A DNA stretch of 64,000 nt, from contig DAHE01000043.1 in NCBI GenBank assembly GCA_002508315.1, positions 1-64,000 of the forward strand, in the 5' to 3' direction. Shown here in pieces: positions 8,928-18,165 of this stretch. This DNA is from Thermocladium sp. UBA166. Its GTDB lineage: Archaea > Thermoproteota > Thermoprotei > Thermoproteales > Thermocladiaceae. The translations under genes were made by a program, and so were the position numbers. Position 1 is the first letter of the stretch, and the number at the start of each line of letters is the position of its first letter. The notes beneath the pieces were generated by a model, which did not search any database, was not told the DNA's origin, and worked only from the letters and a program-made list of their open reading frames with translations.

Positions 8928-10043
8928 GCTTGGAATTGGGCATAGAGGATCGTCTCCATACATGTCGCCGCCCAGGTAATACGCGCGCGCCCTGTCCCCT
9001 CCCTTGCACTCTCTCTTGAATCTGCAATTGCCGCACTTGGGCCCCCTCAAGTACTTCTCGGTATTTATGAATAGGTCCAATCCATTGGCCAGAATATCCC
9101 TTAACTTGCCTTGCCTCACGTTGCCGAGTTTCACGAAGTCTATGAACTGGCAGGGATAGACGTCCCCGTTTGGGTATATCGATATTATTTTTCGCCCGCA
9201 TCCGCCCGTTGATTCAACGAATCTTAAGTACTCGCTCGGGTTCTCGCTCTTCATAGCAATGTATATTCCATCGTATGGAGCTAACGTGGTCTCTATCTCC
9301 AGCTTGCCCGCGTACTTCCTCGCATACTTGATAATGGCATTTATGAATCCCTCGTATTGTGATGGCGTGTACCACCACTCTCCACCGAGCCTACCCGCCC
9401 TACCGCTGGCGGATAGGTGATAAAAAGTTACTCGCCTCACGCCCAGCGAAGCTGCGAAATCCACGTAATCAGCCACTTTGTCTATATTTAATGCAGTCAC
9501 TGTAAACCTAAGCCCTACATCTAACCCCTCGCTCAATGAGTTCCGTATTCCCGCCAATGCAAGTGAGAATGCGCCATTGACTCCCCTGAACTCATCGTGA
9601 TACTTCTCCTCTATGGAGTCAAGCGATATCCCCACATATGAGAAGCCGATCGACTTGAGTCTCTTCGCAGCTTCTTTGGTTATCAATGTGCCATTAGTTG
9701 ATAAAACAAGCTTTATTCCAAGGGATGAAGCGTACCCGGCCAGATCCATGAAATCCCTCCTCATCAATGGCTCTCCCCCGCTCATCAATATCAATGGAAC
9801 CCCCACATCGTGGAATTGATCTATTAATTCCATAGCCTCCTCAGTGCTTAATTCATTGGGGTCTTCACCGCCGGCATCTATATAGCAATGCAGGCACTTC
9901 AAGTTGCACCTCCTCGTCATGTTCCAGGACACTATGGGCCGCATGACCTCGGAGAAATTGCTGGGCTCATCGACTCCGTACTTGCCCTTTATCTTAAACG
10001 ACACAGTGCCGCGGCCGGTTACCATTGTGCTTACGGGTATCAT
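8895..10043 (-). CDS. radical SAM/SPASM protein resembling heme-biosynthesis AhbC/AhbD
   Basis: About 382 aa. The radical SAM cysteines are in CNLKCLHCY (residues 46, 50, 53 from this start), followed by SGGEPLMR for SAM binding. The C-terminal SPASM region has [12 protein letters not shown], then [23 protein letters not shown] and a final CP, the pattern of the AhbC/AhbD enzymes in the siroheme-dependent archaeal heme pathway. HemL, which makes the tetrapyrrole precursor, is elsewhere in the window (41203). A TTG at 10061 gives six more residues; the TATA-like ATTAATATTT at 10070-10080 fits either start poorly. Other SPASM enzymes (peptide maturases) remain possible. Confidence 0.72.
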   Translation of the reverse strand: MIPVSTMVTGRGTVSFKIKGKYGVDEPSNFSEVMRPIVSWNMTRRCNLKCLHCYIDAGGEDPNELSTEEAMELIDQFHDVGVPLILMSGGEPLMRRDFMDLAGYASSLGIKLVLSTNGTLITKEAAKRLKSIGFSYVGISLDSIEEKYHDEFRGVNGAFSLALAGIRNSLSEGLDVGLRFTVTALNIDKVADYVDFAASLGVRRVTFYHLSASGRAGRLGGEWWYTPSQYEGFINAIIKYARKYAGKLEIETTLAPYDGIYIAMKSENPSEYLRFVESTGGCGRKIISIYPNGDVYPCQFIDFVKLGNVRQGKLRDILANGLDLFINTEKYLRGPKCGNCRFKRECKGGDRARAYYLGGDMYGDDPLCPIPSLFNYGGSKVN

Positions 10044-10090
10044 CCAAAACTCAGTGCCCAATTCTACTAATTAATATTTTCGTGGGAACA

Positions 10091-10100
10091 CATTTTAATG
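10091..10100 (+). promoter_or_regulatory. TATA element for the 10120 gene
   Basis: CATTTTAATG is centred 24 nt before the ATG at 10120 and lies next to the opposite-strand promoter of the radical SAM gene, making a compact divergent promoter region. Confidence 0.5.
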
Positions 10101-10119
10101 AGTCGCCGTCCTAGGCTTG

Positions 10120-11067
10120 ATGGGCTCCATAAAGGCATCATTGAATGATGCCGGCGACATAAACCTAGAGAAGGCCAGGGAGTTGGCGGTAACCGTGAAG
10201 CCGCTTGTATCGAGGCAAGATACCTACATGGATCAGCGTTTCTATCCCAGTGTGGATATCGACGTTGATCTTCAGATAATGTATTTCATGGCCATGGTAT
10301 CCATAGATCACAGGCTCACGGTGCCTGGGTTCCAATACGAAGAAGAAATCAATGGGGTTCAATACAGGGGAGCAGACCTGCTGTGGCTACGGGGTCGCCT
10401 GTTGCTGGAGAGGGATCCCTCCGCTTTCTCCCCTTCGGGACTAGCCTCGGCCTCGCCTCAATGGGTTAGGGAGTGGCTTGGGGATGCGTGGGATTACGGG
10501 GTAAGGGCTTTCCTGCTCCGGGACGTGGGCGCCAAGATTCGGTTCCTTTACGATGGATCCCCGAGTAACTTATTGAAGAGGAGCGGGGGTTACCTAATAA
10601 ACGGCGGCCACGGCTTCGTGGAGTTGTTAAAATCATTCACAGCATTCACGGACCCCGTTGGGAAGAAGGCCATGCTACTAGCCAAATTCCTTCACGGTCG
10701 CGGGCTAATCAAGTTCGTGGATGTCCACAACGAGGAAGTGGCTGTAGATAACCACCTGTCGCGATTAGCGGTAAGACTGGGCCTTGTAGAGCCATCTCGT
10801 GAGTACATGAAAATGATAGAGCACGCAGTGCCATTTACGCCTCAACAAGACGTATTCCTTAGGATGCTGGTGAGATATGGATGGAAGCTGGTTTCCATGT
10901 TGAGCGACGTGGAGCCCTTTGCATTGGATGATTTCTTATGGAGCTTCGGCAGAACCACATGCGTGGCAGACCATCCGAAGTGCGATGATTGCCCGTTAAG
11001 AAATTCATGCAGCTTGAAGGAACTTCATCCACGAGAACACGTATTCAATGCAACGTATTGGTACTAA
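10120..11067 (+). CDS. HhH-GPD-like DNA glycosylase with C-terminal Fe-S loop (probable)
   Basis: 315 aa. The C-terminus has CVADHPKCDDCPLRNSC, a C-x7-C-x2-C-x5-C cluster like the iron-sulfur cluster loop of endonuclease III/MutY-type base-excision glycosylases. Upstream, a helical region includes VDNHLSRLAVRLGL, as in HhH-GPD folds where the catalytic Asp lies nearby. The N-terminal 100 residues are not recognisable. It would remove damaged or mispaired bases; the substrate cannot be told. TTG at 10117 is an alternative start, but the TATA spacing favours ATG at 10120. Confidence 0.6.
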   Translation: MGSIKASLNDAGDINLEKARELAVTVKPLVSRQDTYMDQRFYPSVDIDVDLQIMYFMAMVSIDHRLTVPGFQYEEEINGVQYRGADLLWLRGRLLLERDPSAFSPSGLASASPQWVREWLGDAWDYGVRAFLLRDVGAKIRFLYDGSPSNLLKRSGGYLINGGHGFVELLKSFTAFTDPVGKKAMLLAKFLHGRGLIKFVDVHNEEVAVDNHLSRLAVRLGLVEPSREYMKMIEHAVPFTPQQDVFLRMLVRYGWKLVSMLSDVEPFALDDFLWSFGRTTCVADHPKCDDCPLRNSCSLKELHPREHVFNATYWY

Positions 11068-11206
11068 TTGATCGAGCCCGCCCCTCCGCTTTAAGAGGCA
11101 ATTATCCCTCACCTCATCAAGCCCCGCCTTTTGCCAACTCCCAAAATATAAACGGTGAACTGCCCTTGCCCTTACGGGGTCTTCCGCTCCCCTTAATCCC
11201 CGATAA

Positions 11207-11216
11207 GGTTAAAACC
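11207..11216 (+). promoter_or_regulatory. TATA/BRE element for the DUF711 gene
   Basis: GGTTAAAACC is centred 26 nt before the ATG at 11238 and is identical to the element at 509-518. It argues against the longer frame that begins inside the glycosylase gene. Confidence 0.55.
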
Positions 11217-11237
11217 GATTATTGCTTTTCCCCGTTA

Positions 11238-12263
11238 ATGAAGATAAGGGCAGTCACTTTGTTTCACGATGATGTAAGCGACTTGGATGAGGTGCTGAGT
11301 AGGCTGGACCTGGCAATAAATGAGGTATCTAAGGAAACGGGACTTGAAGTGCTGACCCGTCGAGTCACGTTTCCATACATGGGGTCACGGCTTAACGTTG
11401 GGGAAATAGGCAGGATCGTTGAGAGGCGAGGCTACGTGTACTCCGCCTTGGCGGCTAGGGACTCCATTAATGCTGCATTGCTGGCTAAGCTGCTTATCAC
11501 GACTAAGTCCTACGGTAGCGTGTTTGTGGATGATGTAGATAAGGCGGGGACCGTGGCTGAGGTGCTGCGGGTAATCTCGCAGGAGGGCCCTGATGCCGCT
11601 AAGAGATTTGCAGCCTTGATTGGGTACGAATTGGAGACCCCATACTACCCTGCCTCCGTTAATTTGAGGGGAGGAACAGGTATCGCGTTGGCCTTGCTTT
11701 ACCCTAAGGATCTAGTGGGAGTAACTAGAATTGAGGATTTAAGGGCCAAGTTATCCTCGTTGCGGTTAGCGGAGGAGTTTGGGAGAAGGGTGGCTGACCT
11801 AGCAGGCATTGAGTATAGAGGCATCGATGCATCCCTATCCCCGTGGGGATGGGAGTCGGTGGTCGACGTGTTGGAGCAGCTTGGTCACAGGCTTAGCTCT
11901 CCTGGCTTCATGATGTCCATATGGCGCGTGAATAAGGAGTTGATGGAGCTTCCAATAAAGAGGCTGGGCTTCAATGAAGTTATGCTTCCCTTGGCCGAGG
12001 ATGAGAGATTAAAGGAGCGGGCCAGGTCGGGGGAGTTATCATTCAAGGATTTAACAATGTATTCCTCAGTGTGCGTGGCGGGCGTTGACATGGTTCCAAT
12101 ACCCGCCTCCGACCTGTCCAAGGTACGCGGGGTAGTGGAGGATCTCTACTCCATATCTAGAGCCAAGGGACGGCCAATAGGTTTACGGTTAATTCCAGTA
12201 AAGGAATCGAGGGAGGTCGAGGTAGAGGGATTCGGTTCTACCCCAGTGCTACGCATCTATTAA
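11238..12263 (+). CDS. UPF0210/DUF711 family protein
   Basis: 341 aa. The N-terminal MKIRAVTLF, the region LRGGTGIALALLYP and the segment IEYRGIDASLSPW fit the DUF711/UPF0210 family, which adopts a glycyl-radical-enzyme-like barrel but has no established activity. The open frame extends upstream to 10989, overlapping the glycosylase gene, yet the promoter at 11207-11216 and family length support this start. No operon partner follows; the next gene is convergent. Confidence 0.75.
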   Translation: MKIRAVTLFHDDVSDLDEVLSRLDLAINEVSKETGLEVLTRRVTFPYMGSRLNVGEIGRIVERRGYVYSALAARDSINAALLAKLLITTKSYGSVFVDDVDKAGTVAEVLRVISQEGPDAAKRFAALIGYELETPYYPASVNLRGGTGIALALLYPKDLVGVTRIEDLRAKLSSLRLAEEFGRRVADLAGIEYRGIDASLSPWGWESVVDVLEQLGHRLSSPGFMMSIWRVNKELMELPIKRLGFNEVMLPLAEDERLKERARSGELSFKDLTMYSSVCVAGVDMVPIPASDLSKVRGVVEDLYSISRAKGRPIGLRLIPVKESREVEVEGFGSTPVLRIY

Positions 12264-12383
12264 CGTGATGATCGGTTCCCCTCCCCCACGCCGTTAATCT
12301 AGCGGAGGGGATCAGGGAATTTGGCCCCATTACAGGGGGGTGGAAATCTCGGCGGCGTTTACTATCAATTCCCTGCGCGTAAC

Positions 12384-14759
12384 TTACTTGCCCAATTCTA
12401 TTATTTTCATGCTGATCCCGGTATTTTTTACTTCTTCTGATATCACGCTCATCAGCGTGGAATCCTGCGTGGCGATTATCACTTGATTCGTTATTCCCTC
12501 CCTCGATATATTCACCAACAGCGCGGCTAGGGCTTTCTTGACGTTCTCATCAACGTATGGAAGGGGTTCGTCCATCAAGATGAAGCCGAACTTATGATCT
12601 ATTAACTTATACATAGCCAGCACGAAAGATATGGCTATTGTGAGTCTCTGTCCATCGCTTAGCCTGGACATGGGCACCTTTCTCCCCCTCCTAATGGCGT
12701 AAAGGGCATACGCGTAATCCCCCCTCTCGCGTTGCTCGAGCTCTATAGCCACCCCTCCTAAATCCCCGTATGGGTATATTTTCTTGAACATGGAATTGAA
12801 CTCTCCCGCCAATCCCTCTATTATTCGTTGCCTTGCCTCTCTTTGGACCTTTAATAATCCATCCCTCACCCTCACGAACCTCGATAAAATCCCCTCCAAC
12901 TCCTCTACCTCCTTCAGCGTTTTCTCTACGTCGATGCCCATGGACTCCACTTTAGACAACTTAGTCTCGAGCTGCATGTACTCCGATCCCAATACCTCCA
13001 GCCTATTCCTAATGGATTCAAGGCGATTATTGACCTCGCCCAGCTCGGACTCCAACCTAACGGCTTCCTCAACGTTAACATCGTGATCCCTCAACAATTG
13101 CTCCAACCCAGTTAACTCGCTTCTTATCTTCTCAATTCTCTTGGCGCGCTCCACCTCCTCATAAGCCTCCTCCAGTCTCTCCATTCTTTCCCTCACCACT
13201 GGGAGGAAATTGGATAGATCCACGTACTTGCGCTCCAGATCCCTAATGGCCTTTTCCAGTCTCTCCATTTTACTTATCTCCTCCTCCAGCCTCTCACGCG
13301 CTCCTCGGGCCCGTTTCTCCAGCTCAACGTATTGTAGGTAGATGGGATGGAGAAGCTCCGCCTCATTTACAAGTCTCTCCAGCTTGTCAATTCTATTACG
13401 TAGCTCCCCAACCTCTCTCTCATCTATGTCTATCCTAATGCGATCCAATGCCCCGGTCTCCAGCTTTGACCCACATATAGGGCACCTATCACCTCCGCTG
13501 GCCTTGATGTGGTTTATCACGACGGAGAGCGCGGATTTATAGCTGGCCTCCGCCTCCGCCTCCTCGTACCTGGACTTGAGTCGCTCAAGCTCAGCCTTGG
13601 CGGCAGGCAATCCCCCCGCCTCCCTCTCCGCTGCCATGTACCTCTCCACGCTCGGCTCCAATGCCTTGATTCTCTCATCCATGAGCGAAACGCTCATCCT
13701 TAGCTTCTCCAACTCTTCCCTGCTCTTCTCCGATTGATCCTTGTACTGGCGCAAGTCATCTCCTACCTCCCTGGTTCTCTCCTCCAGCCTCTTTATTGAG
13801 TCATACATGGCGGTAAGCAATTCATCCATTGAGGATGCCTTAGCCAATGCCTGGGCCTCCGCCTCCATTAAGTTCTCCTCCAGTCGAGACATCAACATGG
13901 CCCTCAACACCTCGGCCTCCCCGGCTACATCCAGCTCGCTTCTCTTGGATGCGGTCTCCCTCGATTGTAGCTCCTTGAGCTTCTCGCTCAGCATTATGTA
14001 CTGCCTATATTGGGCCTCCACGTCCTTTATCTTGCCCATTATGGCGCTCCTCCGCTTTAGCATACCCCCGTAAGCCGCGCTGAGCTTCTCCAACTCCGCT
14101 TTGCTCCTCTCCACCTCCTCCCTAAGCTCTGCCGCGCGGCGTTTCGCCGCCTCCAGCGATCCATATCGCTGCCTTAACTCCCTGGCCTCCACGGCTCCCG
14201 CAATTGCTTTTTTCCTCTCATCTATTGCCTTGCTTACCGCGTCTATCGGGAGTAGCCTTAGAATTGAATCTAAGTAATCTATGTCGAATAGCCTATCTAT
14301 TATCACAGTCCTGCGTTGCGTGGATCCATACGCTAATTGCTCCAGTGTTCTGTGGGTTATCAGGATGAATCTTTCAAAATCATCATCGCTCAAGCCAATC
14401 AACTTGGATAATTCGCTCTCATCCCCTTTATTGCCATTTATTATTATTTCCTGTCTTGCAGAGTCCTTCTGCCGTACGAGGGATCGCTCTATATTCAATT
14501 CATTATTTCCATTCAAGAAGGATATGCCTACCTTAGCGTAATCGCTGTCCTCATTTATTAAGTCCGAGAGTCGAGCTATTTTCTCCTTGACCTCCAGCTG
14601 TTCCCCATACAATGCATACTCTATAGACTGTATCAAGCTGGACTTACCGACCCCTATCGGTCCATGGATCAACGTGAGCCCAGGCCCGAGCTCGAATGCC
14701 TTCTCTCCCTTGAATACCTTGAAATTAATAAGCTCTATCTTGCCTATGGTATACTTCAT
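12384..14759 (-). CDS. Rad50/SbcC-like SMC-type ATPase with zinc hook
   Basis: About 791 aa. The N-terminal ATPase lobe has GPIGVGKSSLIQSIEYALYG as Walker A (about 33-40). Two long charged coiled coils flank a zinc hook CPICGSKLE at about residue 426. The C-terminal lobe has signature RLSDGQRLTIA and Walker B FGFILMDEPLPYVDE. This is the Rad50 layout used to tether DNA ends. However, no Mre11 or NurA gene is adjacent, and the gene instead follows a small ORF and a membrane regulator, with overlapping ends. It may be the true Rad50 moved from its usual operon or a specialised paralogue. A GTG at 14765 is an alternative start. Confidence 0.8.
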   Translation of the reverse strand: MKYTIGKIELINFKVFKGEKAFELGPGLTLIHGPIGVGKSSLIQSIEYALYGEQLEVKEKIARLSDLINEDSDYAKVGISFLNGNNELNIERSLVRQKDSARQEIIINGNKGDESELSKLIGLSDDDFERFILITHRTLEQLAYGSTQRRTVIIDRLFDIDYLDSILRLLPIDAVSKAIDERKKAIAGAVEARELRQRYGSLEAAKRRAAELREEVERSKAELEKLSAAYGGMLKRRSAIMGKIKDVEAQYRQYIMLSEKLKELQSRETASKRSELDVAGEAEVLRAMLMSRLEENLMEAEAQALAKASSMDELLTAMYDSIKRLEERTREVGDDLRQYKDQSEKSREELEKLRMSVSLMDERIKALEPSVERYMAAEREAGGLPAAKAELERLKSRYEEAEAEASYKSALSVVINHIKASGGDRCPICGSKLETGALDRIRIDIDEREVGELRNRIDKLERLVNEAELLHPIYLQYVELEKRARGARERLEEEISKMERLEKAIRDLERKYVDLSNFLPVVRERMERLEEAYEEVERAKRIEKIRSELTGLEQLLRDHDVNVEEAVRLESELGEVNNRLESIRNRLEVLGSEYMQLETKLSKVESMGIDVEKTLKEVEELEGILSRFVRVRDGLLKVQREARQRIIEGLAGEFNSMFKKIYPYGDLGGVAIELEQRERGDYAYALYAIRRGRKVPMSRLSDGQRLTIAISFVLAMYKLIDHKFGFILMDEPLPYVDENVKKALAALLVNISREGITNQVIIATQDSTLMSVISEEVKNTGISMKIIELGK

Positions 14760-14761
14760 GC

Positions 14762-14926
14762 TCACACCTCTATTCCATATTTTGATAGCAAATCTTTGAG
14801 CTCATCCTTAACCCCCCGAGAACCCCTTGCCTTATATGCATCATACAAGGCAATCACTAGATCCGCATCATTCCCCAACTCCCTCCTTAACAAATCAATG
14901 ATGATTTCATCCAGCTTTGTACTCAT
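14762..14926 (-). CDS. small unknown protein upstream of Rad50-like ATPase
   Basis: 54 aa, begins MSTKLDEIIIDLLRREL and is helical and charged. Its stop nearly abuts the Rad50-like start at 14759 and its start overlaps the end of the regulator gene (14907) by 20 bp, so the three genes are probably co-translated. A longer in-frame start at 14974 would overlap the regulator more and is less likely. I recognise no family; a subunit or inhibitor of the ATPase is possible but is inference from position. Confidence 0.6.
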   Translation of the reverse strand: MSTKLDEIIIDLLRRELGNDADLVIALYDAYKARGSRGVKDELKDLLSKYGIEV

Positions 14927-15599
14927 TGCTTGCATGCAATCCCATGCTTGGGTTTTTAACTCTTTGGGAAGCAAACACCTTCTTTAGCTCGTCTCCAACA
15001 TCTTTAAGTGTTGAATTAATCTCATCAAGTTCCTCAAGTAAACCCCTCATAATTGCCCTATGCATGTTCGGTTGCCTCCTTAATTCATCTACCTGCTCTT
15101 CAACGTTATCAATCACTGGAACGAAGGCTACTATCGCCATGATTGCTCCCCAGAATATGGCTACGGCGCCCAGTATGGTGGCGGCCACTAAGAATGGCCA
15201 AGTGCCTATCTTGAAGGCCATGTAGAATAGGGCCACGGGCACGCCTGCACCTATGACCAGGCCCGAAACGGCCATGGCTGCTATTGACCCGTACGGGAGC
15301 GTGGCCGTTGAGACAGCTCCAGCAGTAGGTTTCCTGTCTATAAGCAACCTGAAGTCCCTCACCGTGTAGATCTTCCTTAGATGGGGCCTTGGCTTCTCCT
15401 CCACTACGTAGGACCCCTCTATTAGGCCGGCCTCTTCCAGGATTTTCAAGTGCATGTGGGCCAGGGCATAGGGTATATGGAGTCTCTGAGCTATGTCCTG
15501 TATAAACGTCGACTCCAGGGTGAGCATTAGCAGCATCCTCACTCTCAGGGGATTCGCCAGAGCTCTTCCAATCTTTACCAAGTCCTCTTGGGACTCCAT
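14907..15599 (-). CDS. ArsR-type winged-helix regulator with two transmembrane segments
   Basis: 230 aa. Residues 1-75 form a winged helix (ALANPLRVRMLLML, FIQDIAQRLHIPYALAHMHLKILEEAGLI). Two hydrophobic segments follow (about 100-125 and 132-160), then a charged coiled-coil tail of about 60 residues. It is therefore a membrane-tethered DNA-binding protein, probably sensing an envelope or substrate signal. A TATA-like TTTAAAAATC (15598-15607) is too close to the ATG at 15599 and fits a TTG at 15581 better. Downstream genes are the 54-aa ORF and the Rad50-like ATPase; upstream lies a decayed ABC-2 permease. Confidence 0.75.
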   Translation of the reverse strand: MESQEDLVKIGRALANPLRVRMLLMLTLESTFIQDIAQRLHIPYALAHMHLKILEEAGLIEGSYVVEEKPRPHLRKIYTVRDFRLLIDRKPTAGAVSTATLPYGSIAAMAVSGLVIGAGVPVALFYMAFKIGTWPFLVAATILGAVAIFWGAIMAIVAFVPVIDNVEEQVDELRRQPNMHRAIMRGLLEELDEINSTLKDVGDELKKVFASQRVKNPSMGLHASNEYKAG

Positions 15600-15625
15600 T
15601 TAAAAATCAACCACTCGACTCATCT

Positions 15626-16195
15626 CTAGCCACCGCGTGCCTGGTTATTAAGACTGATGCAGAGGAGTAGTCCAGTACCCCCAGTAGTCCCCTTGGTCAG
15701 CGTGGCTAGGTTTAGGTTAAGGTCTCCCTCAACCGTGAGTGCCATGTATGTTATTGGTAGAATTAGGGCAATGTGCCTTAGCATCGCTGGAAGTACGGTT
15801 ATTGGGTAGTAGACCGGGGCCAAGAGGAGAGGCAATGGGACTATTTGGGAGACTTGATTAACCGCCCTATAGTTCCTAACCCCAATCCCCAGGGCATAGC
15901 CTAATAGGGCCGAGGCGAGCGATATAAATATGGCCACTGCCAGGACCAGGGCTATCTGGGTTACTCCGTACCTAATCCCCATTATTGCCACCGCTAGTGC
16001 TAGGAGGGCCGCTGTTGAGGGTGCTTAATGCCACGACTTGCATGATGTAGCCCAGAGCAATATCCAAGTGGTCTGCCCCGTTGGCGAACAGCGTGCCGTA
16101 AATGGTCTCCCTCTTGAAGCTTGAAATGTCTTGGAAGGTGCCTATGAAGGGTATGTTGAAGTTCGTGCTCCATGTACGTTGTATTGCCGACTATT
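15626..16195 (-). pseudogene. ABC-2 type transporter permease, frameshifted remnant
   Basis: Reading on the minus strand from about 16195, one frame gives NFNIPFIGTFQDISSFKRE and then a hydrophobic helix (LGYIMQVVALSTL), after which it runs into non-coding residues. A second frame picks up with LLALAVAIMGIRYGVTQIAL and continues through three or four transmembrane segments to 15626. This is the C-terminal part of an ABC-2 export permease broken by a frameshift near 16010-16025, with the N-terminal half missing. A matching ATPase gene is not present. The neighbouring membrane regulator may once have controlled it. Confidence 0.6.
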
Positions 16196-16281
16196 TTAAG
16201 TAGCAGTCCAATAATTGAGGCTTCACCTGTAAATCATTGTGCCTAGTCATAATTTAAATAAATTAAGCCGGATGCCGGAGC

Positions 16282-17343
16282 TCAGGAGGGGAGTGATACG
16301 ATTCCATCATTCAATAATTCATTTATGAATTGCGGGGTCTGGCCCCATGTGAAGAGCAGTGCCGGCTTTAATGGCGTCAATCCGTAACTCGCTAGGAATG
16401 AATCGTTTCTCAACAAGAGTTCAATAGCTGATTGGGCTAGGGTGGAGTTATTGGAATTGCCTGGGATTGAAATGAAGAGGTAGATTGGTTCCCCAACGAA
16501 TGTCTTGCCCGCGGTGGTGTATTGGAACCTGGAGTAAAAGGAAGAAAGCCGAGGGTCCCCCAGGCTTAACTGGGGCGGTAATTCGATGTACTTCAAGTGA
16601 TGGCTTATTGCGGCCGATTTATAGATGAAGAGGAATTGTAACTGCCCCGCCTCGAGCGGTGCTATTAGCTCAGCCGCATTGGTTGCGCTCCTATTGCCCG
16701 AGTTGGCGATCAATCTATCCAAGAACATGGATTCATTCCCTGCATACAAGTACCCAGCTATTTCAAGTGATAGGAACGCGCGGTATCCAGCGGGGTCTGT
16801 AAGCGGATTTGATATCCCAACAAGCACGCGGCCGGAGGTGAGGTTCATGAAGGCCAAATACGCCAAGTGGGTATCGTTCTCTGCGAAGCCTTGATTCAGC
16901 GCATCTACTATAGCTAGAGCGGTGGGATTGTTGAGGGATGCATTGGAGTATGCCAGCACCAATTCATCAGATGCGAAAGCTATCGCCCAGTCCGGAGCGT
17001 AATTGTCCAGATACGCTGGATAATAAGCTTCCTTTGCCACCGATATGAAAATAGTTGACGGAACTGACTCCATGGCTATCTCCCTTGCTAGCTCAAATGA
17101 TCCTTCCGAGTACACCTTATACTGTACATGGAGGGCATGCTGAAGGATGGAGCCTAGGGCATTTCCCTCCCCGGAGTACGCGTCTGCTACATCTATGAAT
17201 AACTCGCTTCTTGGAAATATGGGACCCCCCTTAACGCCATGCGTGATCACTACTAGGAGGACCAATATCAACGTTATTGTTATTATGGCCACCGTTAGAG
17301 TTTTCCTCATGAGCGGGCACCCCCGATGCGCTGTATTAAGCAT
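16282..17343 (-). CDS. tungstate/molybdate ABC transporter substrate-binding protein (WtpA/ModA-like)
   Basis: About 353 aa. An N-terminal signal anchor (KTLTVAIITITLILVLLVVI) is followed by a periplasmic-binding fold with FIDVADAYSGEG, SVPSTIFISV, ELVLAYSNAS and VGISNPLTDPAGYRAF, the pattern of oxyanion-binding proteins. It is divergent from a permease and ATPase of the same system. Tungstate is the favoured substrate in hyperthermophilic archaea, but molybdate cannot be excluded. The ATG at 17343 is 28 nt from the shared TATA element; an ATG at 17310 gives a more compact signal peptide. Confidence 0.75.
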   Translation of the reverse strand: MLNTAHRGCPLMRKTLTVAIITITLILVLLVVITHGVKGGPIFPRSELFIDVADAYSGEGNALGSILQHALHVQYKVYSEGSFELAREIAMESVPSTIFISVAKEAYYPAYLDNYAPDWAIAFASDELVLAYSNASLNNPTALAIVDALNQGFAENDTHLAYLAFMNLTSGRVLVGISNPLTDPAGYRAFLSLEIAGYLYAGNESMFLDRLIANSGNRSATNAAELIAPLEAGQLQFLFIYKSAAISHHLKYIELPPQLSLGDPRLSSFYSRFQYTTAGKTFVGEPIYLFISIPGNSNNSTLAQSAIELLLRNDSFLASYGLTPLKPALLFTWGQTPQFINELLNDGIVSLPS

Positions 17344-17366
17344 AACGGAAGCAGCTGGGCGGCATT

Positions 17367-17376
17367 GATTAAAAGG
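17367..17376. promoter_or_regulatory. divergent promoter of the oxyanion transporter
   Basis: GATTAAAAGG reads as a TATA element on both strands: 30 nt before the permease ATG (17401) and 28 nt before the binding-protein ATG (17343). A single factor bound here could set both halves of the transporter. Confidence 0.5.
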
Positions 17377-17400
17377 TAAAACGGGCACCTACGCAGCGTG

Positions 17401-18165
17401 ATGAGGATAGCTGCATTGATTGGCATTGCCTTAATGTCGCTGCCCGTGTTGGTGGTTATAGTGTACGGCGCGCCCCTTATGACGCGTGGGGTTGGGTTAA
17501 ATGGATTAGCGGAATCCATAGAGCTAACCCTGGCATCATCGCTGCTGGCCGCGGCCATGGACGCCGTGCTCCTGACGCCCGCGGCGTACTTCTTCTCGCG
17601 TCACCCAGCCAGCGTCGCGGATTCGATTGCGGACCTACCGGCGTCGATACCTCACCCAGTGATAGGCATTGCAATAGTACTGGCCCTATCTCCAACCACC
17701 CCAATCGGCGCTGCGTTGGCCGATCTTGGATTCAGGGTATTCGATGCCTTCCCCGGCTTATCGCTGGCCTTGATGGCGGTCTCGTCCCCCATATATTATA
17801 GATCAGCCAGGAACTTCTTCGAGTCAATGCCGAGGGATCAGGAGGAGTACGCTCATACCATGGGGATGGACGAGACCTCCACTTTCATTAGGGTTGTGCT
17901 GCCCCAGTCAATTAAAGGCATAGCCAACTCCGTATTGGTGGCCACGTCGAGGGCCATGAGCGAATTCGGCTCTGTGGCCATAGTTGCCTATTACGTGTTG
18001 ACCGGCCCCATTCGCGCAATGCCGGCATCAGTCATGATCTATAACTCCTACTCGTACAGCGGCGTTGGCGCCGCGGTCTCCGAGTCAGCGGTTTTGGTGT
18101 TGGTGGGCCTGGCCGTGGAATTGATCTCCAGGTTGTTGGGGTGGGGGAGGCAGCGATGGTGGTGA
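17401..18165 (+). CDS. tungstate/molybdate ABC transporter permease (WtpB/ModB-like)
   Basis: About 254 aa with five or six hydrophobic segments. The coupling motif is seen in EEYAHTMGMDETSTFIRVVLP, and MSEFGSVAIVAYY is typical of ModB/CysT-type permeases. The gene overlaps the ATPase gene by 25 bp, indicating coupled translation. GTG at 17398 is an alternative start one codon earlier. Confidence 0.85.
   Translation: MRIAALIGIALMSLPVLVVIVYGAPLMTRGVGLNGLAESIELTLASSLLAAAMDAVLLTPAAYFFSRHPASVADSIADLPASIPHPVIGIAIVLALSPTTPIGAALADLGFRVFDAFPGLSLALMAVSSPIYYRSARNFFESMPRDQEEYAHTMGMDETSTFIRVVLPQSIKGIANSVLVATSRAMSEFGSVAIVAYYVLTGPIRAMPASVMIYNSYSYSGVGAAVSESAVLVLVGLAVELISRLLGWGRQRWW

Noticed and set aside
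10989..11237. N-terminal extension of the DUF711 protein into the glycosylase gene
   Set aside because: The promoter at 11207-11216 and family length fit the ATG at 11238.
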